Shown: positions 50,066-61,100 of the stretch, one piece after another
Layout: each line of letters opens with the position of its first letter
Numbering within the stretch: the stretch's first letter is position 1
From: Sinohyriopsis cumingii
Taxonomy: Eukaryota > Mollusca > Bivalvia > Unionida > Unionidae
Direction: 5' to 3'
Length of the DNA: 64,000 nucleotides
NCBI GenBank assembly: GCA_028554795.2
Contig: CM068838.1
Span: 132,681,768 to 132,745,767 of the forward strand
The notes under the pieces: generated by a model
Seen by the model: the letters and a program-made list of their open reading frames with translations, nothing else
What the model was told of the DNA's origin: nothing
The model's database searches: none
Made by a program: the position numbers and the translations under genes

Positions 50066-50397
50066 TTTGGCAGGAGATGTGTCTTGCAACAAATAATGGT
50101 GGTGATTCCCCCCCCCCTTCCACAAGACAAAGAGTCCCACATGTTTCTATATGTATTGCTGATTACTTATAACATCACATGGAAATTAAGAATAGTTATG
50201 CTCAACATTGAGAACTATTCAGTTCTTCAAAATATATAGCAATGTATATTTTGTAAACAGCATCAAAACAAGTTTACTTTCATTGTTTTAAGTCAGATTA
50301 TGACAGAAAATCTCTTCCAGATTGAGAAATGTTCTGCCATGATCAATTATGTAATGCAGTTTGCTATCACAGACTGTGGAATATGCCTTTCTAATAT

Positions 50398-51000
50398 TCC
50401 TACATGTATGATTGTGCTTTACAGTGTAGAACAACAATAGGGAATATGTGTCCTTCACTACTGTAATGTATGATCATGCTTTCCAGTGTAGAACAACAAG
50501 AGGGAATATGTCCTTCACTACTGTAATGTTCGATCGTGCTTTCCAGTGTAGAACAATAGGTAATATGTGTCCTTCACTACTGTAATGTATGATCATGCTT
50601 TCCAGTGTAGAACAACAAGAGGGAATATGTCCTTCACTACTGTAATGTTCGATCATGCTTTCCAGTGTAGCACAATAGGTAATATGTGTCCTGCACTACT
50701 GTAATGTATGATCATGCATTCCAGTGTAGAACAAAAATATAGAATATGTGTCCTTCACTACTGTAATGTATGATCATGCATTCCAGTGTAGAACAACAAT
50801 AGATAATATGTGTCCTTCACTACTGTAATGTACGATCATGCATTCCAGTGTAGAACAAGAAGAGGGAATATGTGTCCTTCACTACTGTAATTTATGATCA
50901 TGCTTTCCAGTGTAGAACGACAAGAGGGAATATGTGTCCTTCGCTACTGTAATTTATGATCATGCTTTCCAGTGTAGAACAACAAGAGGGAATATCTGTC
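50398..51000. repeat. About 62-bp tandem repeat, 10 copies
   Basis: Units of tgtaatgtatgatcatgctt, tccagtgtagaacaacaaga and gggaatatgtgtccttcactac, with length variants of 59 to 62. Confidence 0.93.
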
Positions 51001-51649
51001 TTTTGTAACATGGAGTACAATAATAGTTTAAGAAACCTTGCCCCTGATCATGAACTAGCCAATAATCTTTTCCAAAGATGACTTCATCAGTCAGAATACC
51101 TAAGTTCAAATGAAATAAGTTGTCCCACATTGTGTAAATCACCTATTTCAATTAACCTATTGGTCTTTCCCACAGCAATGTTAAAAAAACAGGCAACACA
51201 GATATTGTCAGATTAATTAGGAAATAAGGTAAAATACGTTGAGATTTATTCAAGGTCAGCATGATTTAAAACAATTCAATATAAGCTTTAATGAGCTTTT
51301 TACTGACATTACATAAAACAATAATCATTAAAACAAGCATGATTTGCAAGACATACAAACATAGCATAGCATTTTGTAACTCATTTACAAAGTCCATCGC
51401 ATCAAAATCTTTTTCTTTTACTTCTATACAATGGGTTTTTTGTGGGGAAGGTAAAAATACACAGTGTCTCTTAACTGAATAAAAACCATATTATGAAAAT
51501 CACAAATATGAGTATTCACATTTAAGGTATTAGTACTTTGGCTTTGTTTATTTGTAAGTGTAAGATCAACATAAGATGGATTACTTCATGTAAGTTCTCA
51601 AATTAATGGTGCCAGATTTTTATATATACATATTTCACATAGACATTGA

Positions 51650-51755
51650 TAATGTGGGTACGTGAGGAAGCTTGCCAGTAGCTTCTCGTATGTCGGTGGT
51701 TCTTTCTGGGGTTTTCCCAGGTTCTTCCTCCACCATTAATACTGGCCGCCATGTA
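51650..51755 (+). mobile_element. SINE-A, left part, split by transposon copy 2
   Basis: A 5'-truncated SINE-A (aatgtgggtacgtgaggaag ... ccgccatgTA). The other part resumes at 54981 and the body reads through correctly when the 3.2 kb element and one TA are removed. The SINE's own duplication acatagacattga is at 51637-51649 and 55034-55046. Confidence 0.95.
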
Positions 51756-51779
51756 CACCGCTCCCTCGATAACTCGCGC
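51756..51779 (+). repeat. Transposon copy 2, left terminal inverted repeat
   Basis: 24 bases, identical to the end of copy 1 that lies upstream of its transposase. It is followed by cctgataactcgcgaacccg and cttataacgcggtgtcc, an internal second copy of the gataactcgcg motif. Confidence 0.95.
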
Positions 51780-52600
51780 CCTGATAACTCGCGAACCCGC
51801 TTATAACGCGGTGTCCGGCGTGGATCCCGTTTTTTTTAAAAAAGAAGTATATTTTTTAAAAATGAAGAAAATCGTGATCAGAACTGGTGAATGAAACCTT
51901 GATATATCGCCCGTTTTATCGTCGAAAATGGCGGTTAGTGCCCGAAAAGTTAGAATCAACATCGTGAAATTTTCAGGTTTTAATAAGGAATCACATATCT
52001 TGTTAGATTTTATCGGAAAAAATATTTTCTCAGTTCACTGTAAATAATAATAATGTATATGTATATGGCGAAACAGCCATCAATGAATTATAGTAAATGC
52101 TAACAGGTGGCAACACTGAATGAAATGAACACTAATTAAATATGTCTTGTCAGGGAAAATTAGTGTTTTAATCTTTTCATTGTGTTGCAGTGTAAGCAGT
52201 ATAATCGTTGCATGTTCTCTTCTATTCAAACATGAAAAGAGTCAATTGACCGTCACATCGATGCCCGCGAGCACATATGTGAGAACCTAATTAAGTGCCG
52301 GCTGCGTTTTGATCGACGACTTGGAGAAGTGTTTGTTGCATTATAAAAATCAATTAAAATAGACCTGCTTTGTTTTATCACGTTAAGTCGGTCTTTTGTA
52401 TCAAATCAGATAAAAGACGTACAATACAAAAGTTCAAAGGGATGCAAATCCTACATGCATAAACTCTTGTGGTCAATATCGTGTCTCAACATCAATCAAT
52501 TTAATTGGACCAATCGAACATGGTTTCAAATAGTATGTACTTATTGTCATTAAAGTATATATTAATCAGTAATGTATCCTAATCATTTGTAAATGTGATC

Positions 52601-54262
52601 ATGGAGAGCAAGGGAATCAAGCGAAAGGCGTACTCGGTGTATGAAAAGCTTACTGTCATAGAGAGAGTTCGTAATGGTGAATCAAGATCAAAAGTTTGTA
52701 GTGAACTTAAACTTGCCGAGTCGACACTCAGAGGTTGGCTCAAGGATGAGCAGAAATTTCGGGATTATTTGCATGAAGTTGATTCTGATGATGGATTTAA
52801 ACGGAAACGGGCACGCACTGCAAACGACACAGAATTAGATGATGCTGTGTACACCTGGTTCACACAGCAACGTGAACAAGGTGTTCCGATTTCGGGAACA
52901 ATTCTCAAGGCCCAGGCAGAGAAAATGGCCAAAACTATGGATAATGATTCAGATTTCATGGCAAGCCATGGATGGCTTTGGAGATTCCAGCGCCGACATG
53001 GAATAAAACAAAATTCTTTGTCGGGAGAGATACGCTCAGCAAATCAGGCGGCCGCATCTAGTTATCCCAACCAACTCCGAGACATACTGACCCGTGATGG
53101 ATACACAGACGACCAAGTTTATAATTGTGATGAGGCTGGTCTATGCTATCGGATGATGCCAGACAAAACTCTAGCTACCAGAGATGATATACACAAAAAG
53201 GAGGGTTTCAAGCTGAACAAAGAGAGAGTAACACTTTTATTTTGTGTTAACAAAACTGGCACACATAAAATGAAACCATTATGTGTTGGCAAATACAAGT
53301 CTCCCCGTTGTTTTCATCACATGAATATGGACAGCCTTCCATTTGTGTATAGAAATAGTGGAAATGCATGGATGACTGCAACAATATTTACGGAGTGGTT
53401 TTCTAAGATGTTTGTCCCTGCCGTCAGAAACCACCTGCGATCCAGGGGCTTAGAGGAGAAAGCTCTACTGCTATTAGACAATTGCCCAGCACACCCCCCT
53501 GCTGATTCACTACAAACAAGCGACGGAAAGATCCGGGTGGAATATCTCCCTAAAAACACAACATCATTAATCCAGCCACTAGACCAGGGAATTATAAGCA
53601 CTTTTAAACAAAATTACCGTCGGCTGTTAATACAGTCCATGCTGGACAGTGGAGAAGGTGTTACAACCTTTCTCAAGAGTGTGAGTTTGAAGGAGACTGT
53701 TTTCATGGGTGGTCAAGCATGGAGATTGATCACACCTAAGATAATAGAGGGGTGCTGGATGAAGGGTCTTGGAGCTGCCTTTGACATAAAGCAAGACACT
53801 GACCAAGACAGTGATGACGAGAGCGACTTTGAAGGTTTCAGCGAAACGGATGTCGTTCAGGCAGAGGCTGTTTGGGAGAAATTTATACAGACCCATGGTG
53901 CTCAGATGGATATTAATCGCGACGATGTGGAGGGGTGGTTATGTGCTGACAATGACTGTCCCACAGCTGAGTACATGACAGAAGAACAGATTGTACATTC
54001 TGTAACAAACAGAGTCGCATTGGAAGACGATTCCAATTGGAGCACCCCTAGTGTCGAGAGTGAAGCCGATTCAGATGTTGCTCCACCTCCCCCCTCTGCA
54101 CAGGAAGCGATAGAATCTTTTAATGTTGCCATCCGGTGGCTGGAGACCCAAAATGTTGACTCTGTGAAGATAATTCAGTTGAGAAACCTACGAGATTTTG
54201 CTCGGCGGCAGAGAAATCAACTGACAACACAAAAAAAATTAACAGATTTTCTCAAACTGTGA
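52601..54262 (+). CDS. Tigger/pogo-like transposase, copy 2 (553 aa)
   Basis: Its translation is identical to the transposase of copy 1: a CENP-B-type N-terminal helix-turn-helix, a second Tc5/CENP-B DNA-binding domain, a DDE domain with Asp177, Asp293 and Asp328, an acidic linker, and a C-terminal QKKLTDFL PCNA-box-like motif at residues 544-551. The ATG at 52601 is used; the frame stays open two codons further upstream to a GTG. The 845-bp leader from the element's end to this ATG is presumably the promoter region; no clear TATA box was identified. Length (553) is normal for Tigger/Jerky-type proteins. No defects are seen, so it could supply transposase for copy 1, for itself, and for shorter relatives with the same ends. 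Confidence 0.96.
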   Translation: MESKGIKRKAYSVYEKLTVIERVRNGESRSKVCSELKLAESTLRGWLKDEQKFRDYLHEVDSDDGFKRKRARTANDTELDDAVYTWFTQQREQGVPISGTILKAQAEKMAKTMDNDSDFMASHGWLWRFQRRHGIKQNSLSGEIRSANQAAASSYPNQLRDILTRDGYTDDQVYNCDEAGLCYRMMPDKTLATRDDIHKKEGFKLNKERVTLLFCVNKTGTHKMKPLCVGKYKSPRCFHHMNMDSLPFVYRNSGNAWMTATIFTEWFSKMFVPAVRNHLRSRGLEEKALLLLDNCPAHPPADSLQTSDGKIRVEYLPKNTTSLIQPLDQGIISTFKQNYRRLLIQSMLDSGEGVTTFLKSVSLKETVFMGGQAWRLITPKIIEGCWMKGLGAAFDIKQDTDQDSDDESDFEGFSETDVVQAEAVWEKFIQTHGAQMDINRDDVEGWLCADNDCPTAEYMTEEQIVHSVTNRVALEDDSNWSTPSVESEADSDVAPPPPSAQEAIESFNVAIRWLETQNVDSVKIIQLRNLRDFARRQRNQLTTQKKLTDFLKL

Positions 54263-54329
54263 ATTTATATTTGTTAACTGTGTCAAAAACTGTAAATATT
54301 GTCGTATTCTCACTCACGTATTTGTATTT

Positions 54330-54365
<36 letters not shown>

Positions 54366-54954
54366 TGTCTGACGTTTAGACCCATTAAATTCATGGTTGG
54401 TAAAGGTTTACCTTTGTGAATTTATTTTTTTACATTTTACTCTATCTATCTAAATCTATCTATCTATATCTATCTATCTATCTATCTACTGATAGCAGAA
54501 CATTTTTTTGGAGCAACACAAGTTTCGACGTTGTCGTTTTTCGATATAAATGTTATCTTTTTTGATAAAAGAAAACTCGATTCATTTTGAACAAACAATA
54601 AAACTAGAATGTATCCAAATCAACACAAAAAGCAGTGACGTAATACACAATGGTTTAGCGATACACGTTAAGAGTACTGATACCTCGTGGAATACTGTTT
54701 GTTTTTACGATCTTTTCAAGATAGTTTATCCTGAAATTAAAGGTAATTTATAAAGAAAACCGAACAACACCTTTATAAAGAAATATTTATTCAGTTATTT
54801 TCAGCGCGATTATAAAATGAGTATTTAACAATGAAACCCCCCCCCCTTTCGCCTCTCTCTGTCGATCTCCATCTCTTTATTAGTTTTTTTTATAGGTCCC
54901 TCGGTAACTTGCGCCCTCGCTTATAGTGCGGTCGATGTTTTTGGACCCCGTTGT

Positions 54955-54978
54955 GCGCGAGTTATCGAGGGAGCGGTG
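54955..54978 (-). repeat. Transposon copy 2, right terminal inverted repeat
   Basis: The inverted partner of 51756-51779. It is preceded by ggtccctcggtaacttgcgc, a variant of the same motif in the opposite orientation. Confidence 0.95.
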
Positions 54979-54980
54979 TA

Positions 54981-55033
54981 TAGCCGATCGTGTGCTGAAA
55001 AATGGTGTTAAACCCTACAACAACAAAAACATA
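54981..55033 (+). mobile_element. SINE-A, right part, split by transposon copy 2
   Basis: tagccgatcgtgtgctgaaa, aatggtgttaaaccc and a CAA/CAAAAAC tail complete the SINE begun at 51650. The 13-bp target duplication acatagacattga follows at 55034-55046. Confidence 0.95.
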
Positions 55034-55506
55034 ACATAGACATTGAGATTTTAGAAAGGTCCTGCATATCAAATATTAGGTTACCAATGATATAAGGTTT
55101 TTACACTTTACCAGACTTTTGTCAGTGATTTTTCAAGAATTTCCAAACAGAGCTTTTCTTTTAATGATGGGGGCCTGCACACACTATAGATTAACAATTT
55201 AATCCCTACGTTTCCTAAGTAATCTGCTCTAGGTGCTCAGATTCTAGTTCTTCCATACTGTATGGTATGCTTGGATACAAGAATTAATAAAATACATTAT
55301 ACCACTACCATTGTGTGATCCCTCCTCTCAAGTTTGTACCCATCAACATGAAAAGACTGTCACCGAAAGAAGAATAAAGTTTACTTTCCTATATAACAAG
55401 GAAATCAACAGTTTTGTTTGTCGAATGGTGGTTGTTTATGTCTAACCACCATAATTTTGAATGGCCTCTATAACATTTTTCTAAACAAATTGATGATAAG
55501 TTATAG

Positions 55507-55852
55507 ATTCCTGGATGAGTATTAAGTTCCTGGATGAGTATTAAGCTCCTGGATGAGTATTAAGCTCCTGGGTGAGTATTAAGTTCCTGGATGAGTATTA
55601 AGGTCCTGGATGAGTATTAAGTTCCTGGATGAGTATTAAGTTCCTGGATGAGTATTAAGTTCTTTGATGAGTATTAAGTTCCTGGATGAGTATTAAGTTC
55701 TTGGATGAGTATTAAGCTCCTGGATGAGTATTAAGTTCCTGGATGAGCATTAAGCTCCTGGATGAGTATTAAGTTCCTGGATGAGTATTAAGTTGCTTGA
55801 TGAATATTAAGCCCCTGGATGAGTATTAAGTTTCTGGATGAGTATTAAGCAT
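55507..55852. repeat. 19-bp tandem repeat, about 18 copies
   Basis: Units of ttcctggatgagtattaag with variants (ctcctgg, ttctttg, gcccctgg). Confidence 0.96.
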
Positions 55853-56280
55853 GAAGCTATGCAAATCAGGAGTGATTACTGCTTTTACAGGCTACAGGTT
55901 ACTGGCAAATATTGCAGTGTCAAAAATTGTTTTTTCAACAAGATTTAGAGGTGGAGGGGGGTGGTCTAGTTTCAGAGGAAAATTGAATTGAAGGGAGTAA
56001 TGAAATACAATTGCTGTTTGGTCTCTTTCATGGTGGTTGCACTGAAAATGTTTTTCTGTAGTCATTTTATCTCATAAATTTACAGATTTATTCTTTTCAT
56101 TTTTCTGGCCATTCACTATATGCCAGTATCCTTCCTTGCAAATTTAAGAGTAATTACATGTGCCATTACATTCAACATTCTATTAAGCTAAAAATGTTAA
56201 AATCTCTAATTTGGAATGCATGTGCATTATTTGCTATGATCGTATATTTTGTCTCATCTGTTGTTTTTTTTCCTCTTCAG

Positions 56281-56394
56281 CTTGTGGTGTTCCAACCCTT
56301 CTTTTTGTCAGCCAGTCTGCCATATTCAATCATTCGTGGAGAGTCCTTTGAATTAAAAATTGTGGTTTTCAACTATTTAGATGAGAATATTCAG
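56281..56394 (+). CDS. TEP exon 8 of window (FQPFF/RGE segment)
   Basis: The acceptor is ttcctcttcag and the donor is gtacag at 56395; 114 bp, phase 0 to 0, 38 codons. It encodes [20 protein letters not shown] followed by [27 protein letters not shown] and R-G-E mark the continuation of the A2M domain in CD109/TEP proteins, directly after GLGIASSTE of exon 7. Confidence 0.95.
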
Positions 56395-57430
56395 GTACAG
56401 TATTGTATTTGATTTTTTATATGATTTAGACGTGCTAAATATCAGTGAATAAAGTAATTGTAGTTCAAACTTAGCATAGTGAGGAAACATTTTCAACAAA
56501 ACACAACATACACAAGAGGATTCAGTTCATTTTTGATCAGAACTTTGTCAGTCTGACATCCAGTGTGGCTGCCATTTCTACGATCTTGAAAAAAAATGTG
56601 CTATGGCTGTTTCTCTTATCATTTACAAAATGAATGTCTGGTATTTTTAATGCAATTGAAAACCAATCCCAAAGAAATTATAGAGACCTTGTTAACAAAA
56701 TACGCTTTTGCTAATTAGGGGCCAATCTTATAGATTTGTTCTTAACTATGCAGTTCCTTTTTTTTCAAATCTTGAGATGAATATAATGAATGTTACTCAG
56801 GTATACATAATTCCCAGCAGTAGCATGAATTTTCACTCACGATATGGGTGAGTGTTTATTCAGGGCTGACAAGTGTTCAAGAATGTTCTGTAGAGAATAT
56901 TTCCAACTTTGAAAGTCCATATTTTCTACCCAAAGTTTGTTTTCCTTTTTTTTTTTCTCTTCAGCTGATACAAATGTCCAAATACTTAGCTCGTGCTGTT
57001 CATTAATTAATAAATGTGAAAACATTTTCGAAAACAACATTAGACACAATCAGATTTAGGTTTTTAACATCATCGTGATATTGTTATGATAGCTGATTGA
57101 GTTTATTCTAGTCAAAAAAAATCTTTAGCACTTGCCTGAATGGACAAATGGATTTTCATTTTTAGAGATTGTTTACTCATGCGAATGTAATGTTTTAGCT
57201 ATTTCTCTGTGTGCTTCTTAATTTACTTTACAAGAGCAGATACTGTAAATGAAGCTTTAAACAAGCACACATCATCACTAGATACAATGACTAAATATTT
57301 TTCACCACATTTGCATGTAGTTGTTGTTCTTTACTAAATATATGCTAGGTTATGCATGCAGTCTGTTTAGCAGATTTACAATCAATTCACTGATCTTTAT
57401 AATTCATAACTTAAAATACTAATGTAGATC

Positions 57431-57431
<1 letters not shown>

Positions 57432-57493
<62 letters not shown>

Positions 57494-57629
57494 TTAATAG
57501 TTGATTTTGTTTTTCCCACAATAGGTTACTTTAACCATCACACTGTCAACTAAATTTGAATTGGACAATCCAAAACAGAAGATCACAGTAAGTTTTATTT
57601 ATATATATATATATATATTATATATATAT
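57432..57629. repeat. AT microsatellites flanking TEP exon 9
   Basis: Runs of AT at 57432-57489 and 57600-57629 sit 35 bases before and 12 bases after exon 9. They leave little room for a polypyrimidine tract (tttgtttttcccacaatag). Confidence 0.93.
57525..57587 (+). CDS. TEP exon 9 of window
   Basis: The acceptor is cacaatag and the donor is gtaagt at 57588; 63 bp, phase 0, 21 codons: VTLTITLSTKFELDNPKQKI and T. It continues the N-Y-L-x-x-x-x-x-V-x-x-x-x-x-x-S-x-x-F-E strand region of the A2M domain. It lies in a TA-repeat-rich setting (57432-57489 and 57600-57629). No later exon is seen; the rest of the window is satellite. Confidence 0.85.
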
Positions 57630-57984
57630 GAGATCCTTAAGTGCTGGTCAGTGTAGTTTGCAGATGGACTTGACTTGTAAGTATATATGGTAATGAATTC
57701 TGCATAATACTGTTAATGAGTGCACAGCTATTTTTTCAGTCAAAACAGCAAATATCCCTTAAGAATACACATTACTTCATTTCAACATCACATACAACAT
57801 CTTGATTTTTCTTTCAAACTAACCAATTGGTATGCCTGATGGCTCATTACCACATAACAGTCTCAAAAATGAAACTATTCTTGCATATGCTTTAATGCAG
57901 TGCAAACATATTAGGAAATACAATGGACTCCAAGATGGAAAGCTACAAAGAAAGATAACTCTTCAAGTATGAATAGATATGTAG

Positions 57985-58135
57985 TTGTGTTGATTGGTTT
58001 TTAATGGCACTTTCAACATATTATTAACTAGATTATGCCAAGGCAATGGAAACTAAATGTCTTTCACATAAACTCATTAAGGCAACTAACGGGGGCTGGC
58101 CAGGATATGTATCAGACCTGTGACCTTTGAATTAT
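57985..58135. repeat. Possible degenerate SINE fragment
   Basis: gattggtttttaatggcact, ttcaacatattattaactag and ggctggccaggatatgtatc resemble a diverged molluscan SINE with a 'ggtttttaacgccgcactcaacaatatt' start. This is weak pattern memory only. Confidence 0.3.
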
Positions 58136-58161
58136 AAATTTGTAAAAATGAACTTACAGCA

Positions 58162-61100
58162 TATCCCTCACACAATAGGGACATTGTTTATGATATCATC
58201 ACAGTGTGCTTATTATGATCATCCCTCTCATACAATAGGAACATTGTTTATGATATCATCACAGCATCCTTATTATGATCACCCCTCTCACACAATAGGG
58301 ACATTGTTTATGATATCATCACAGTGTGCTTATTATGATCATCCCTCTCATACAATAGAAACATTGTTTATGATATCATCACAGCATCCTTATTATGATC
58401 ACCCCTCTCACACAATAGGGACATTGTTTATGATATCATCACAGCATCCTTATTATGATCATCTCTTTCACACAATAGGGACATTGTTTATGATATGATT
58501 ACAGCATTCTTATTATGATGATTCTCTCATACAATTGGGACATTGTTTATGATATCATCACAGTGTCCTTATTATGATCACCCCTCTCACACAATAGGGA
58601 CATTGTTTATGATATCATCACAGCATCCTTATTATGATCATCTCTTTCACACAATAGGGACATTGTTTATGATATGATTACAGCATTCTTATTATGATGA
58701 TTCTCTCATACAATTGGGACATTGTTTATGATATCATCACAGTGTCCTTATTATGATCATCCCTCTCACACAATAGGGACATTGTTTATGATATCATCAC
58801 AGCATCCTTATTATGATCATCTCTTTCACACAATAGGGACATTGTTTATGATATGATTACAGCATTCTTATTATGATGATTCTCTCATACAATTGGGACA
58901 TTGTTTATGATATCATCACAGTGTCCTTATTATGATCACCCCTCTCACACAATAGGGACATTGTTTATGATATCATCACAGCATCCTTATTATGATCATC
59001 TCTTTCACACAATAGGGACATTGTTTATGATATGATTACAGCATTCTTATTATGATGATTCTCTCATACAATTGGGACATTGTTTATGATATCATCACAG
59101 TGTCCTTATTATGATCATCCCTCTCACACAATAGGGACATTGTTTATGATATCATCACAGCATCCTTATTATGATCACCCCTCTCACACAATAGGGACAT
59201 TGTTTATGATATCATCACAGTATCCTTATTATGATCAACCTTCTCACACAATAGGGACATTGTTTATGATATCATCACAGTGTGCTTATTATGATCATCC
59301 CTCTCATACAATAGAAACATTGTTTATGATATCATCACAGCATCCTTATTATGATCACCCCTCTCACACAATAGGGACATTGTTTATGATATCATCACAG
59401 CATCCTTATTATGATCACCCTTCTCACACAATAGGGACATTGTTTATGATATCATCACAGCGTCCTTATTATGATCACCCCTCTCACACAATAGGGACAT
59501 TATTTATGATATCATCACAGCGTGCTTATTATGATCACCCCTCTCACACAATAGGGACATTGTTTATGATATCATCACAGTGTGCTTATTATGATCACCC
59601 CTCTCACACAATAGGGACATTGTTTATGATATCATCACAGCATCCTTATTATGATCACCCCTCTCACACAATAGGGACATTGTTTATGATATCATCACAG
59701 CATCCTTATTATGATCACCCCTCTCACACAATAGGGACATTGTTTACGATATCATCACAGCATCCTTATTATGATCACCCCTCTCACACAATAGGGACAT
59801 TGTTTATGATATCATCACAACGACCTTATTATGATCATCTCTTTCACACAATAGGGACATTGTTTATGATATGATTACAGCATGCTTATTATGATAGTCT
59901 CTTTCACATACATAATAGTGACATTGTTTATGATATCATCACAGCGTCCTTATTATGGTCATCCCTCTCACTCAATTGGGACATTGTTTATGATATTGTC
60001 ACAGCATGCTTATCATGATCATGTCTCACACACATAATAGTGACATTGTTTATGATATCATCACAGCGTGCTTATTATGATAATCTCTTTCACACAATAG
60101 GGACATTGTTTATGATATCATCACAGCATGCTTATTATGATAGTCTCTTTCACATACATAATAGTGACATTGTTTATGATATCATCACAGCGTCCTTATT
60201 ATGATCACCCCTCTCACACAATAGTGACATTGTTTATGATATCATCACAGCGTCCTTATTATGATCACCCCTCTCACACAATAGGGAAATTGTTTATGAT
60301 ATCATCATAGCGTCCTTATTATGATCACCCCTCTCACACAATAGGGAAATTGTTTATGATATCATCACAGCATCCTTATTATGATCACCCCTCTCACACA
60401 ATAGGGAAATTGTTTATGATATTATCACAGCGTCCTTATTATGATCACCACTCTCACACAATAGGGACATTGTTTGTGATATGATCACAGCATCCTTATT
60501 ATGATCATTCCTCTCACACAATAGGGACATTGTTTATGATATTGTCACAGTGTGCTTATTATGATCATCTCTCTCACACACATAATAGGGACATTGTTTA
60601 TGATATCATCACAGTGTGCTTATTATGATCATCCCTCTCATACAATATAAACTTTGTTTATGATATCATCACAGCATCCTTATTATGATCACCCCTCTCA
60701 CACAATAGGGACATTGTTTATGATATCACAGCATCCTTATTATGATCATCTCTTTCACACAATAGGGACATTGTTTATGATATGATTACAGCATGCTTAT
60801 TATGATGATTCTCTCATACAATTGGGACATTGTTTATGATATCATCACAGCGTCCTTATTATGATCACCCCTCTCACACAATAGGGACATCGTTTATGAT
60901 ATCATCACAGCGTTCTTATTATGATCACCCCTCTCACACAATAGGGACATTGTTTATGATATCATCACAGTGTGCTTATTATGATCATCCCTCTCATACA
61001 ATAGAAACATTGTTTATGATACCATCACAGCATCCTTATTATGATCACCCCTCTCACACAATAGGGACATTGTTTATGATATCATCACAGCATCCTTATT

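Larger units (their letters stand above)
51756..54978 (+). mobile_element. Tigger/pogo-like DNA transposon, full length, copy 2
   Basis: A 3223-bp element with the same ends and TA duplication (51754-51755, 54979-54980) as copy 1, in opposite orientation, and inserted in a SINE-A. Its transposase runs in the same direction as the TEP gene. Near-identity of the two copies points to very recent transposition, and intact coding capacity suggests the family may still be active. Confidence 0.96.
44108..56280 (+). other. Intron between TEP exons 7 and 8 (12.2 kb)
   Basis: It contains four large tandem arrays (46.2-48.1 and 50.4-51.0 kb), SINE-A at 48.6 kb, a palindrome-rich stretch at 49.8-50.0 kb, the SINE-A/Tigger nested insertion at 51.6-55.0 kb and a 19-bp array. 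44110-45000, 45120-46160, 48850-49750, 51010-51630 and 55050-55500 show no recognisable feature. Confidence 0.7.
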
